64,000 bases of DNA. Origin: Candidatus Hermodarchaeota archaeon (lineage in GTDB: Archaea; Asgardarchaeota; Hermodarchaeia; Hermodarchaeales; Hermodarchaeaceae). The stretch covers positions 1-64,000 of the forward strand of contig JAEOTO010000011.1 in assembly GCA_016839805.1 (NCBI GenBank). Reading direction: 5' to 3'. Positions 37,211-45,520 of this stretch are shown piece by piece. The notes under the pieces are model-generated. The model was given only the letters and a program-made list of their open reading frames with translations. It searched no databases and was not told the origin of the DNA. Each line of letters begins with the position of its first letter. Within the stretch, counting starts at the first letter, position 1. The translations under genes and the position numbers were made by a program.

Positions 37211-38245
37211 ATGCAAGAGGATATCTCGATATACGAAGCTGCCAAATATCCTTGGTCAGTAATGGCTCGGTCTTTGCTCAAAGACTTGGATGTTACGCTT
37301 AGCGAAGCAGATAAGAATCCAAAAATTCTTCAGCGCACGTCTCAACGGTTATTAGGTGCATTAGATTCAAAATCCTTGGTTGAGCTAGAGATTTTAGATA
37401 GTAATCCATATGTTGAACTAACTAGTTTTTTTGTAGCAAAAGCACTGGTTGACGGAATTGGAAGTATGTTTCTGCGGCGACGCTGGGCAACAGCTGAAGC
37501 CAAACGCGCAGAATACAATCTCATCAAAGAAACCGAAGCTAAACTTGCTCACATTGGACAGGTAGAGTTCAAATGGCAAGTTGAGAACCTAACATCACGA
37601 TTCGCGGGGCGAACCTTTACACATCGGCTATATTTTGCCAATTATCTTGCGGCTTCAGCTGGCTTTCACGAACGTGAATGGAAACTAGTTAACAAACGCT
37701 TAAGTGATGGGTACGTTTTGCTTAGAAAAAGTGAAACTGCTCGCGTGATACGAGCTGCAGTAGAAAAAATGCTGGTCCGTGATATCAAAAAAATAACTAC
37801 TGATTTTCCATCCAATATCAAAGAAGTTTACAATACAGTTGATGAGGTTGTTCGTAAACGGACGGATCGGATACGCCAGGAAATCCAAGGTGAAATTGTA
37901 CCGGAAGCTTTTCCTCCCTGCATGCAAGCTCTCCTTGCTGATATGAGGGAGGGTAAACCTCTCTCCCATATTGCACGCTTTGCTATTACGGCTTTCCTCC
38001 TTAACGTTGGTATGGACGTTGATGCAATCCTTGAGCTTTTTATGAAAACCCCTGACTTTCGTGATGATCTTGCACGCTATCAGATAGAGCATATCGCAGG
38101 TAAAAGAGGTAGTACTGCATATACCCCGCCAAGTTGTGCTTACATGGTATCAGTACGGCTTTGTGTAGACCCCGAAAAAGTCAATATCCGCCGTCACCCC
38201 CTCGCCTACTATCGTCAAAGGAGGAAATGGCAATCAAAACCTTAG
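37211..38245 (+). CDS. priL: DNA primase large subunit PriL
   Basis: This 344-residue protein has the PriL layout: helical N-terminal region and a C-terminal iron-sulfur domain containing FPPCMQALL, then TPPSCAYMVSVRLCVDP and HPLAYYRQRRKW. PriL binds PriS and helps start primers. It overlaps priS by 19 bases (38227-38245), so the two subunits are translationally coupled, an ordinary arrangement in archaea. Confidence 0.92.
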   Translation: MQEDISIYEAAKYPWSVMARSLLKDLDVTLSEADKNPKILQRTSQRLLGALDSKSLVELEILDSNPYVELTSFFVAKALVDGIGSMFLRRRWATAEAKRAEYNLIKETEAKLAHIGQVEFKWQVENLTSRFAGRTFTHRLYFANYLAASAGFHEREWKLVNKRLSDGYVLLRKSETARVIRAAVEKMLVRDIKKITTDFPSNIKEVYNTVDEVVRKRTDRIRQEIQGEIVPEAFPPCMQALLADMREGKPLSHIARFAITAFLLNVGMDVDAILELFMKTPDFRDDLARYQIEHIAGKRGSTAYTPPSCAYMVSVRLCVDPEKVNIRRHPLAYYRQRRKWQSKP

Positions 38246-39462
38246 AGTTTCTCATTAAACAATTTTCGAACTATTATCGTAATAATGGGAATGCCATAAC
38301 TCTGCCTCCACAATTTGAACAACGTGAATTTGCCTTCTTTTGGTTTTCCAGGGAGGGTGCACTACGTCATACCAGCTTTGCAAGCACCGAGGAACTAATT
38401 CATTTTCTTAGCCAAGAAGGTCCTGCTCATACTTTTTATTCTGCAGCATATTACAAGACTCCTGATGCCCCCCAAATGCCTCTGAAGGGCTGGCAGGGTG
38501 CTGATTTAATATTTGATATAGATGCAGACCATTTTGATCTACCATGTCAAAGGCGACATGATGTCTGGTGGTGTCTTGATTGTGGTCACCGCGAGCATGG
38601 GCATCGACCTGATCAATGTACAGAATGTAATGGTAATCAATTACGAGAGCTCAAGTGGATGTGCGAAGAGTGTCTTGGAAAAGCCAAAGAAGAATCCATT
38701 AAGATAATTCAAAACTTCCTTCTGCCCGATTTTGGCATTTCTCAATCTGATATCATGATTGTGTTTTCAGGACATCGTGGCTATCATATTCATTGCTTTA
38801 CACCTCAGCTCCATGGTCTTGGCTCTCACGAAAGACGAGAAATTGTTGATTACATTTCAGGTACTGGAATTGATTTTCGCCATCAGGGATTTGGTGATAC
38901 TGCATATGGCGTTCCCAAAGGACCAGATATGCGCACTCCAGGGTGGGAACGGAAAATCGCCCTTGGCATTCGTACCCTTTTTAAAAATCCACAGGAGCTA
39001 AACCAAATTCCTGGTCTCCGAGTTAATCAAAGCCGAATCCTGCAAAGGGAAGCCGAGTCTATTCACCAATCTCTGTCTGAACAACCTGCCCGTTATATGA
39101 CGCCAAAAGGCGTTGGACGCAAGGCCTGGTATACCATTACCCAATATGTCATCGAATCTATTGGTGCACTAGTGGATGAGCCAGTTACTACGGATATTCA
39201 TCGATTAATTCGTCTTCCCGGGTCCCTGAATGGAAAAACTGGATTTCTCGTAAAACGACTAGATCCTACGTCTTTAGAGGAGTTTGATCCCTTCCAATAT
39301 ACCCAAGTTTTTACTGGAAAGGTTACTGTAGAAATTAAGGACGCGCCTGCTTTTACACTGAGTGGCGTTCATTATCCTCCAATGCGCGAGATTAAAAAGG
39401 AGCTTCCACTCTCCGCAGCAATGCTCCTAATGTGTAAGGGAGTCGCGGAACTCGTGAAATAA
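38227..39462 (+). CDS. priS: DNA primase catalytic subunit PriS
   Basis: The 411-residue protein (ATG 38227) has the archaeal-eukaryotic primase core: catalytic DIDADHFD (two Asp) and SGHRGYHIHCF. A zinc-binding segment CLDCGHREHGHRPDQCTECNG separates the catalytic strands. It synthesises RNA or DNA primers with PriL. The frame is open from 38134, but the start used gives the family N-terminus and 19-base overlap with priL. Confidence 0.95.
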   Translation: MAIKTLEFLIKQFSNYYRNNGNAITLPPQFEQREFAFFWFSREGALRHTSFASTEELIHFLSQEGPAHTFYSAAYYKTPDAPQMPLKGWQGADLIFDIDADHFDLPCQRRHDVWWCLDCGHREHGHRPDQCTECNGNQLRELKWMCEECLGKAKEESIKIIQNFLLPDFGISQSDIMIVFSGHRGYHIHCFTPQLHGLGSHERREIVDYISGTGIDFRHQGFGDTAYGVPKGPDMRTPGWERKIALGIRTLFKNPQELNQIPGLRVNQSRILQREAESIHQSLSEQPARYMTPKGVGRKAWYTITQYVIESIGALVDEPVTTDIHRLIRLPGSLNGKTGFLVKRLDPTSLEEFDPFQYTQVFTGKVTVEIKDAPAFTLSGVHYPPMREIKKELPLSAAMLLMCKGVAELVK

Positions 39463-39477
39463 TGGAGGACCCGAATT

Positions 39478-40035
39478 ATGTATACTGCCCTCCTTGAACG
39501 ATGGCAAGCTGAACGAGATGCACTTGACCTGCTCCCATTACGTGATTCCTTCCTCCAAAATTTACGCGAATACATAGAACAGGTTCTCGAACGAACACAA
39601 TCCGAGGAGCTCACTGCCCTACAACGTCAGTTGTTAGAAACAGAGTTAACCAACCTTCAGTTTATGATGAAAAGTCTACTTCAGATGCGAGTGAAAAAAA
39701 TTCTGACACACCTTTTTGACCAAGAAATCGATTATGACCTTCTAACCCGTACTGAACGACGATTTGCAGATCAAATCTCGCGAAACCTCCGGTCTGTGCT
39801 TCTCCCCGTAAATGATTTATTCACACCCTTAGAAGAAGAAGGAGGCTCCTCACGATTATTACTCGTACGGTTTCTTGAAGACCACCCTCAGTTAATTGGA
39901 GTAGATTTAAAAACCTATGGACCATTCAGAGCGGATGACCTAGCGACGCTTCCCGCTGAAAACGCTCGGCTCATTATCCGGAAAAATCAAGCAGAACCGG
40001 TCTCAATAGGTGAGATTCATCGTGAAAGCCCCTAA
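39478..40035 (+). CDS. GINS complex subunit (Gins51-like)
   Basis: This 185-residue protein has the helical GINS A-domain (about residues 1-120, rich in leucine and charged residues) followed by a short beta B-domain (LLVRFLEDHPQLIGVDLKTYGPFRADDLATLPAENARLIIRKNQAEPV). The A-then-B order is the Sld5/Psf1 (Gins51) type. It sits between primase and eL44, where archaeal gins51 usually lies. GINS joins MCM and Cdc45/RecJ in the replicative helicase. The end overlaps eL44 by 14 bases. Confidence 0.88.
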   Translation: MYTALLERWQAERDALDLLPLRDSFLQNLREYIEQVLERTQSEELTALQRQLLETELTNLQFMMKSLLQMRVKKILTHLFDQEIDYDLLTRTERRFADQISRNLRSVLLPVNDLFTPLEEEGGSSRLLLVRFLEDHPQLIGVDLKTYGPFRADDLATLPAENARLIIRKNQAEPVSIGEIHRESP

Positions 40036-40297
40036 AATCATGAAAACATACTGTGCACGGTGCAAAATGCACAAAGAACACGCCGTGAGTTTATACAAGA
40101 AAGGTCGTGAACGTGCACTATCAGCCGGACGGCGTCGATATACCCGAAAAGAATCTGGTTATGGCTCACAACCCAAACCCATCCAAAAACGATTCGCAAA
40201 AGTCACAAAGAAACAATCGTTGCGCTTAAAGTGCAACGAATGCGGGCACGTCACCGTAAGAGAAGGTATACGACTAAAAAAGATCGAAGTTGTCTAG
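40022..40297 (+). CDS. rpl44e: Ribosomal protein eL44
   Basis: This 91-residue basic protein starts at GTG 40022 with MKAPKIMKTYCARCKMHKEHAVSLYKKGRERALS and ends with a second CxxC in LKCNECGHVTVREGIRLKKIEVV. It is the archaeal eL44 zinc protein of the large subunit. The GTG start gives the usual lead residues before the first Cys pair and overlaps the GINS gene. Confidence 0.95.
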   Translation: MKAPKIMKTYCARCKMHKEHAVSLYKKGRERALSAGRRRYTRKESGYGSQPKPIQKRFAKVTKKQSLRLKCNECGHVTVREGIRLKKIEVV

Positions 40298-40315
40298 TTC
40301 TGGAGTGAAGATAGA

Positions 40316-40513
40316 TTGCCTAAGCAAAAGAAATCCATTTCTGAGCCACGGTCTCGTTTTCTTCTCGTCAAATGCAAGGAATGTGAGCACGAACAGGTAG
40401 TCTTTGGCTCAGCAACACAAAAAGTGGCCTGTGAGGTGTGTGGTAAGCCACTCACTGAGCCCACAGGTGGAAAAGCGAAAATTCTTGGAGAGGTCCTCCA
40501 AGAACTAAGCTAG
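40316..40513 (+). CDS. rps27e: Ribosomal protein eS27
   Basis: A 65-residue zinc-ribbon protein starting at TTG 40316 (MPKQKKSISEPRSRF) with CKECEHEQVVFGSATQKVACEVCGKPLTEPTGGKA, the eS27 pattern. It is a small-subunit ribosomal protein. The order eL44-eS27-aIF2alpha-Nop10 is the classical archaeal translation block. No ATG fits the N-terminus. Confidence 0.95.
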   Translation: MPKQKKSISEPRSRFLLVKCKECEHEQVVFGSATQKVACEVCGKPLTEPTGGKAKILGEVLQELS

Positions 40514-40555
40514 CTTCCCAAAACCTTCCCATTATCCAACTAAAAGGTGATTTCG

Positions 40556-41365
40556 ATGGCAAGAAAAGAAAAGACCTCCTTAACCTCTGAAGTGAAACTT
40601 CCCGAAGTCGGAGAACTAGTTATCGGAACAGTCCAACGGATAACCTCACACGGTGCTTATGCTACTATGGACGAATACGCTAATCAGGAATGCTTCATTC
40701 ACATATCTGAAATTGCCTCAACATGGGTTCGAAATATACGAAATTTCGTACGCGAAAATCAAAAGATAGTAGTGAAAGTGCTTCGAGTCGACGCACAGCG
40801 CCATCAAGTTGACACCTCCAAACGACGGGTAACGAAAGAACAGGGACGCATGAAAATTCAAGAGTGGAAACGTGCACAACGAGGCAGTAAATTACTAGCA
40901 TTTGCTGCCGAACGAATGAAAAAGACTCCTGAGGACGCCTATACAATTGTTGGAAAACCCATGGAAGAAAACTTCTCTGATATTCTCGAAGGGCTAGAAG
41001 AAACAAAGGAGAAGGGACCCAAGGTCCTTACCGATATTGGGATACCCAAAAAATGGGCGGAACTATTACATGAGCTAGCACAAGCCCACGTTATTGTTCG
41101 AGAAGTCAACGTCGAAACCACCCTTGAACTCACTTGTCGTGGACCCGAAGGTGTGGAAGGGATTCGCAAAGCTCTTCTGGCTGCTCAAGAAATTGTTTCA
41201 GCATCTGGGGGGGAAGTGTTCCTTGAGGGTGCTCCACGGTATCGTATTCGGGTTAGCGGAAAAGACTACAAAGAAGCCGAACAGCTCCTGGATACTGCTG
41301 TGAGTTCGAGTTTGAAGGTCATCGAAGCCTGTGGTGGAGAAGGAAAAATAACCGAACGTTCATGA
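40556..41365 (+). CDS. eif2a: Translation initiation factor aIF2 alpha
   Basis: This 269-residue factor has an N-terminal S1 domain (VIGTVQRITSHGAYATMDEYANQECFIHISEIASTWVRNIRNFV), a helical middle and a C-terminal alpha/beta domain ending in ETTLELTCRGPEGVEGIRKALL...YRIRVSGKDYKEAEQLL. It is the aIF2 subunit next to beta and gamma in bringing initiator tRNA to the ribosome. ATG 40556 is preferred over 40547 for a family-like N-terminus. Confidence 0.95.
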   Translation: MARKEKTSLTSEVKLPEVGELVIGTVQRITSHGAYATMDEYANQECFIHISEIASTWVRNIRNFVRENQKIVVKVLRVDAQRHQVDTSKRRVTKEQGRMKIQEWKRAQRGSKLLAFAAERMKKTPEDAYTIVGKPMEENFSDILEGLEETKEKGPKVLTDIGIPKKWAELLHELAQAHVIVREVNVETTLELTCRGPEGVEGIRKALLAAQEIVSASGGEVFLEGAPRYRIRVSGKDYKEAEQLLDTAVSSSLKVIEACGGEGKITERS

Positions 41366-41388
41366 TGTTCTGAATAAAACTGGGCAGG

Positions 41389-41598
41389 GTGCAGATACTG
41401 ACTAAACTCCTGAAAAAGTGCCGTCAGTGCAATACTTACACAATGAATACCCAGCAATGCCCAGATTGCCATGGGGGCGTTAAAAATGCGCACCCAGCAC
41501 GTTTTTCAATTGAAGACCGTTATGGCTCGTACCGTCGTGCGATGAAGAAAGAACTACTCTCAAAAAAGACTACAAGAAAGAGTAAAGGTGGACCATAA
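41389..41598 (+). CDS. nop10: H/ACA ribonucleoprotein Nop10
   Basis: This small protein has a zinc ribbon CRQCNTYTMNTQQCPDC and then NAHPARFSIEDRYGSYRRAMKKE, the Nop10 pattern. It belongs to the H/ACA RNP pseudouridylation complex with Cbf5 and Gar1. The start may be internal to 41389 (residue M1 or the KCRQC region). Its 3' end overlaps the convergent aglB by 79 bases, which is unusual for two conserved genes. Confidence 0.9.
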   Translation: MQILTKLLKKCRQCNTYTMNTQQCPDCHGGVKNAHPARFSIEDRYGSYRRAMKKELLSKKTTRKSKGGP

Positions 41599-44588
41599 TC
41601 GAGTGGGCGTCTAGTAGACGTAGTAATTAATGTTGCGTCCTCGGTAATTTGATCCTGAAGTGAAATGTCACTAGGGGTCGGTGGTGACGGAGCTACCTGG
41701 ATGGGGAGCGTAATGGATACGTTCAAGCCATCGTAAGTAGGCATCAAACTCATATAATGAAATAGAACCATTATATCATCCCCTGCCACAAGATCGAGGT
41801 CCAAAGCCGTCGCATTAATCGTAACACCTAACGTTTCACCAGCAAAGAGAACTCTTCCACCCGTCAAAATTGCATCACTAAGGAAGAAAGTTTTGTCATC
41901 AACCAGACCTTGTTTGTCAACAATAAGATACCCTGCACCCATATTTTCTAGTTCGACATAGATCGTCCCATTGTCGTACGCATAAGACTTCGTTGCAAGT
42001 GCCGTTAAGTTATAAGCAGGAGGATTACGGACTGGAACCGTTACAGATGCTTTGAGATCAGGGGTATATCCGACCAAATTCACGGTGACGTTGATATCAG
42101 TATCCACGGTGAAATAATAATTGGCTCCTGCACTGAGGATGATGTTTTCACCAGGTTCGATACGCAGTGATCCGGTGTTCGTGGATAAGAAGAGCGAAGG
42201 AATGGCACCACTGCGATATTCACCGATACTCCAATCCCAATAATCAATACCTACTGAATCCACTTCAACCGTATAACTTCCTGTATTTCGAACCTCAAGG
42301 GTAATTGATGAAAAATGTTCGATAAGGTTGGTGTCATTGTAATGAGGATAGACGCTTGCTCCACCAATTTCGATGCCGCTGTCTAGCCAGGTGTAATTAC
42401 ATTTGTAGATCTTCATCATCTGAATCTGACTGAAATAGACAGGCTCAAAAATACTAAAGATCGTGATTCCTGGATCGGTTGCCTGACTGGGGAGGGGACC
42501 GGGCTGACCGGTTGCTTCATCGACTGGACGGCTTTCCGCGACACCCTGAATTTCGGAGGAGTTTAGCCACAGCATGTTATAGATCATCGATCGGAAATAT
42601 GGAGCCTTATACTGTCCTGTGGTATCATTCCAGAAGTAATCTTCGCTGGGAACTTGATCACCGAACACCTCGCCAGCAATTCGGATCATCCACTGCCATT
42701 TGCCTTCGTCCCCGCTAAGACCTGGCTGCCCTAATCCGAAATGGACAAAGACATAATCTACGTTCCATCGTCGACAGATGCGAAGTGCTTCCACTGGGTC
42801 TGTTTCCATGAACATGCGACCGACCCAGGCTATTTGCGTTTTATTTATCGTCGCATTATCCACCACGGTATGTCTGTCTCCGACTTGTCTAGTCCAATAA
42901 CCATAGTCCCACCACGAGACCATCGTCGAGCCAGGCGGAGTGTGATGTCGCATCCAAGAGAAGGCTTCAAGATAATCCTGAGCTGGACCCCACTGAATAT
43001 CACCGGTTCGAGCATCACGAGCGGCTGGTATTAATTCGGGACTTCCCATTTGGTTGGTCATGTCAATAGAGGTGATAGTGGCCGATAATAGAAGAATAAT
43101 TACAAAAAGATAGGCAACCGTGGCAAAGCTTCGAGACGTGGGCGGGGTGATACGACGCCGCCGCCTAGTCATAATGGGACGTTGCCAGAAAATAGGACGG
43201 AAGGGACGGATTGCCATTAATAAACCATAGGCACCTAAAATGGCGGCTGCAGGTGCTAATATTAGGGCTAGTCGGATCATGGATCCACTGAAGTAGAGTG
43301 CTGTGAGGGCAAAGATGATTAACAGTATATCTACTTCTCGTTCTCGGCGGAAGGCAATATAGAACCCAAAGGGCAGGAGAAGAACCAAGATACTCAGATT
43401 AAACCAAAACGTAGCCCAGGGGGCTGGTAGGTGTTCACCAACCGACGCAAGCAGAAATGCGTTCTGACGAATTAGCGGGTCGATGACAGTATAAAATTTT
43501 CCTGCAATATCCCCAAGGAAACCTGTTCCCTGTTGTGCTGTTGCCACAGAGAGAAATAATCCAGACTGGAATAAGTAACCAAGACCTACTACAATAAATG
43601 CACACATCGCTCCGAAAATATAGGTAAAATAGGGTTGTAGACGAGTTGAGAGAGTTCCAAAACTACTGGGAAAGCGTAAATCAGTGAGCCGATAAGATCG
43701 GCTTAATTCTACTAATAATAGGATGCCAAATACTCCGAGTGGGATTAATCCTGTCGTAGCTGTTGGCCAATCAGGTCCAATTCGTGGCACGCAGACTGCA
43801 ATTGCCATACCAGTGATAACAACGCCCGAATACGTAATCAGTAATCGGCGCGAATAGCGTCTGATTAGGACCATTACCAGCCCGAAGATGGCAAGAATTT
43901 GAAACATATACAGGTAAACACTCCAACTCGCTGAAAGATAGCCGAGTGAGAGTCCACCGAGGATTGCTGAGGCAATCGATCCTTTCCGTAAAGCCCTAGC
44001 GAAGAAGAATAAGACGAGAAGAATGGCGACAATGCCTATTGCTTCATTATCAAAAAAGCCAGCGATTGTGCGTTGGGTATATGCGGGGATAATTGCCATA
44101 AAGAAGGCTGCTAAAAGTCCCACCTCTTTCGAGCTTACCTCTACACCTAAGGCATAAATTGCTAGAACGCCCATGACTCCCATAAATGCGGGGAAGAGCA
44201 CTGCAACAGTCATTAAATCTACAGGAACACCTACTGCTTGAAACGCCAGGAAAATCAAGGCTGTGGTAAAGGGAATGCCCGGATAAGCTGATTGTGGGAT
44301 ATTGCGTCCGAAGGGTACCCAGGTGGTTGTGTCATACCAACCAAACCAGGCTGCGAATCCATTTTCTATAATGTATTGGGTTTCGCGAAGATTGAACCAG
44401 GGATCGAAGGCTCGGACAAGGAGTTGAAAACCAATTGTAGGTAAAAGACGAATCATCAAGGCAATAATGCAGATAACGAGGAGACCGACCACCCCTAATA
44501 CGTTGGCCCTTGAGATTTCCATGCGTGGACTATGTATGTATCTTCGAAGGAAGGAATAGAAAGACCGCAGGGAATCTCGGATTGTCAT
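41520..44588 (-). CDS. aglB: Oligosaccharyltransferase AglB (STT3)
   Basis: This 1022-residue membrane protein has about thirteen TM segments in the first 480 residues, then a soluble domain. The STT3 motif WWDYG reads MVSWWDYGYWTRQVGDRHTVVDNATIN. An acidic DPWFNLRET near the N-terminus is the first catalytic DxD-type region. It transfers lipid-linked glycans to Asn in N-x-S/T sequons of exported proteins. The C-terminal 300 residues look like beta-sandwich repeats. The end overlaps nop10 on the other strand. The long secreted protein at 1-1579 is a plausible substrate. Confidence 0.93.
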   Translation of the reverse strand: MTIRDSLRSFYSFLRRYIHSPRMEISRANVLGVVGLLVICIIALMIRLLPTIGFQLLVRAFDPWFNLRETQYIIENGFAAWFGWYDTTTWVPFGRNIPQSAYPGIPFTTALIFLAFQAVGVPVDLMTVAVLFPAFMGVMGVLAIYALGVEVSSKEVGLLAAFFMAIIPAYTQRTIAGFFDNEAIGIVAILLVLFFFARALRKGSIASAILGGLSLGYLSASWSVYLYMFQILAIFGLVMVLIRRYSRRLLITYSGVVITGMAIAVCVPRIGPDWPTATTGLIPLGVFGILLLVELSRSYRLTDLRFPSSFGTLSTRLQPYFTYIFGAMCAFIVVGLGYLFQSGLFLSVATAQQGTGFLGDIAGKFYTVIDPLIRQNAFLLASVGEHLPAPWATFWFNLSILVLLLPFGFYIAFRREREVDILLIIFALTALYFSGSMIRLALILAPAAAILGAYGLLMAIRPFRPIFWQRPIMTRRRRRITPPTSRSFATVAYLFVIILLLSATITSIDMTNQMGSPELIPAARDARTGDIQWGPAQDYLEAFSWMRHHTPPGSTMVSWWDYGYWTRQVGDRHTVVDNATINKTQIAWVGRMFMETDPVEALRICRRWNVDYVFVHFGLGQPGLSGDEGKWQWMIRIAGEVFGDQVPSEDYFWNDTTGQYKAPYFRSMIYNMLWLNSSEIQGVAESRPVDEATGQPGPLPSQATDPGITIFSIFEPVYFSQIQMMKIYKCNYTWLDSGIEIGGASVYPHYNDTNLIEHFSSITLEVRNTGSYTVEVDSVGIDYWDWSIGEYRSGAIPSLFLSTNTGSLRIEPGENIILSAGANYYFTVDTDINVTVNLVGYTPDLKASVTVPVRNPPAYNLTALATKSYAYDNGTIYVELENMGAGYLIVDKQGLVDDKTFFLSDAILTGGRVLFAGETLGVTINATALDLDLVAGDDIMVLFHYMSLMPTYDGLNVSITLPIQVAPSPPTPSDISLQDQITEDATLITTSTRRPLDYGPPLLFLVVFFESSSFFIARRYEP

Positions 44589-44675
44589 TCGGTCACCTGG
44601 AAGCAGATAAGGTGGTGCCTTGATAACTGCGTGTGCTTAAAAAATTTCTCGTACCAACCACATCAGGGATTGTAC

Positions 44676-45068
44676 CTATTTTTCCAATCCTTCAATGAAT
44701 TTCTCGTAGTCCGCAGCACTCAAAAGACCTTTCAGCTCATCTGGAGCAGAAGATTTGATAGCGACCATCCACCCTTCGCCGTAGGGGTCGTTATTTACAA
44801 GCTCAGGTGCTTCTTCAAGCTTCTCGTTCGCTTCGACTACCTCGCCTGAAATCGGCGAAAAGAGTTCAGAGGTGGCTTTAACGGAGTCAACCGTTCCAAA
44901 GACATCACCAACTTTGACTCTAGTACCTACAGAGGGAAGTTCAACCATCACGATTTCATGTAATTCTTCCTGGGCGTAATCAGTGATACCCACCCGAACT
45001 AGCCCGTCTTCTTGACGAACCCATTCGTGTTCCTTTGTGTAAAGCAATTCAGAGGGGACCTTTGTCAT
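44676..45068 (-). CDS. gcvH: Glycine cleavage system H protein-like
   Basis: This 130-residue protein is a lipoyl-domain GcvH: YTKEHEWVRQEDGLVRVGITDYAQEEL at the N-terminus, the lipoylation Lys in FGTVDSVKATSELFSPISGEV, and C-terminal NNDPYGEGWMVAIKSS. It carries methylamine on lipoate in the glycine cleavage system; in archaea stand-alone copies may serve other lipoate enzymes. No gcvT or gcvP gene is in the window. It is divergent from aglB direction only in spacing: both run leftward, 87 bases apart. Confidence 0.93.
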   Translation of the reverse strand: MTKVPSELLYTKEHEWVRQEDGLVRVGITDYAQEELHEIVMVELPSVGTRVKVGDVFGTVDSVKATSELFSPISGEVVEANEKLEEAPELVNNDPYGEGWMVAIKSSAPDELKGLLSAADYEKFIEGLEK

Positions 45069-45177
45069 TTTGCTGAAACCTCAAATAATTGGTTGATTCC
45101 GTGATTCACCTCTCCCGATATATAGCTCTTTAGTTGTCACCCTCTGAATGCTTGGAGGCAGGGACACCCCGAAGCAG

Positions 45178-45186
45178 TTTTAAACC
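45178..45186 (+). promoter_or_regulatory. TATA-like box upstream of tRNA-Leu
   Basis: TTTTAAACC lies 29-37 bases before the first GCGGGGG at 45215 and about 75 before the assigned tRNA start at 45258. Archaeal TATA boxes sit about 26 bases before transcription start, so initiation near 45207-45212 would fit. This suggests a 5' leader or a mature end nearer the first GCGGGGG. Confidence 0.4.
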
Positions 45187-45257
45187 TTTAATTGCCCTAC
45201 CAATTTACACCTTTGCGGGGGACCCTTCCGAAGGGGTCTTTGCCGCCTAAATAGGTG

Positions 45258-45445
45258 GCGGGGGTTTCTACCCTGTGTAGACCCTACAGCCAAGCCTGGT
45301 TAACGGCGCAGGAGTCACCGGCAATGGCCTGGTGACGGCGTTACTCAAGATCTAACCAGGTAAAGGAGACATCCTGTCCGGCAGCGGTTCGAGGGTTCGA
45401 AGGAGTCCCGTTCTGCGAGCTCCGAAATTCCCTCCCCCCGCACCA
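45258..45445 (+). tRNA. tRNA-Leu (CAA) with four apparent introns
   Basis: Acceptor GCGGGGG (45258-45264) pairs with CCCCCGC (45435-45441), then A and encoded CCA. D-arm GCC...GGC is at 45289-45307; anticodon stem CAGGA (45309-45313) and TCCTG (45372-45376); loop CTCAAGA with CAA at 45346-45348; variable arm CCG-GCAG-CGG; T-stem GAGGG (45391-45395) and CCCTC (45430-45434) with loop TTCGAAT. Four stretches must be removed to make this tRNA: about 45267-45288 (before position 10), 45314-45343 (before the anticodon loop, containing the perfect 6-bp stem GTCACC/GGTGAC), 45350-45370 (canonical 37/38) and 45402-45428 (T-loop, with GGAG/CTCC). Without them the four-arm structure is exact. Intron ends are accurate to a base or two. 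Confidence 0.87.
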
Positions 45446-45520
45446 CTTTCCATCGTTACCTTTTTGACTGAGCTTTCACTAGCTTGTATAACGGATTTCC
45501 ATCTCCACGGGGCGTTAATC

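Noticed and set aside
45190-45445. SRP RNA or RNase P RNA at the structured GC-rich region
   Set aside because: All the structure is accounted for by an intron-rich tRNA-Leu and two upstream hairpins; no SRP or RNase P signature loops.
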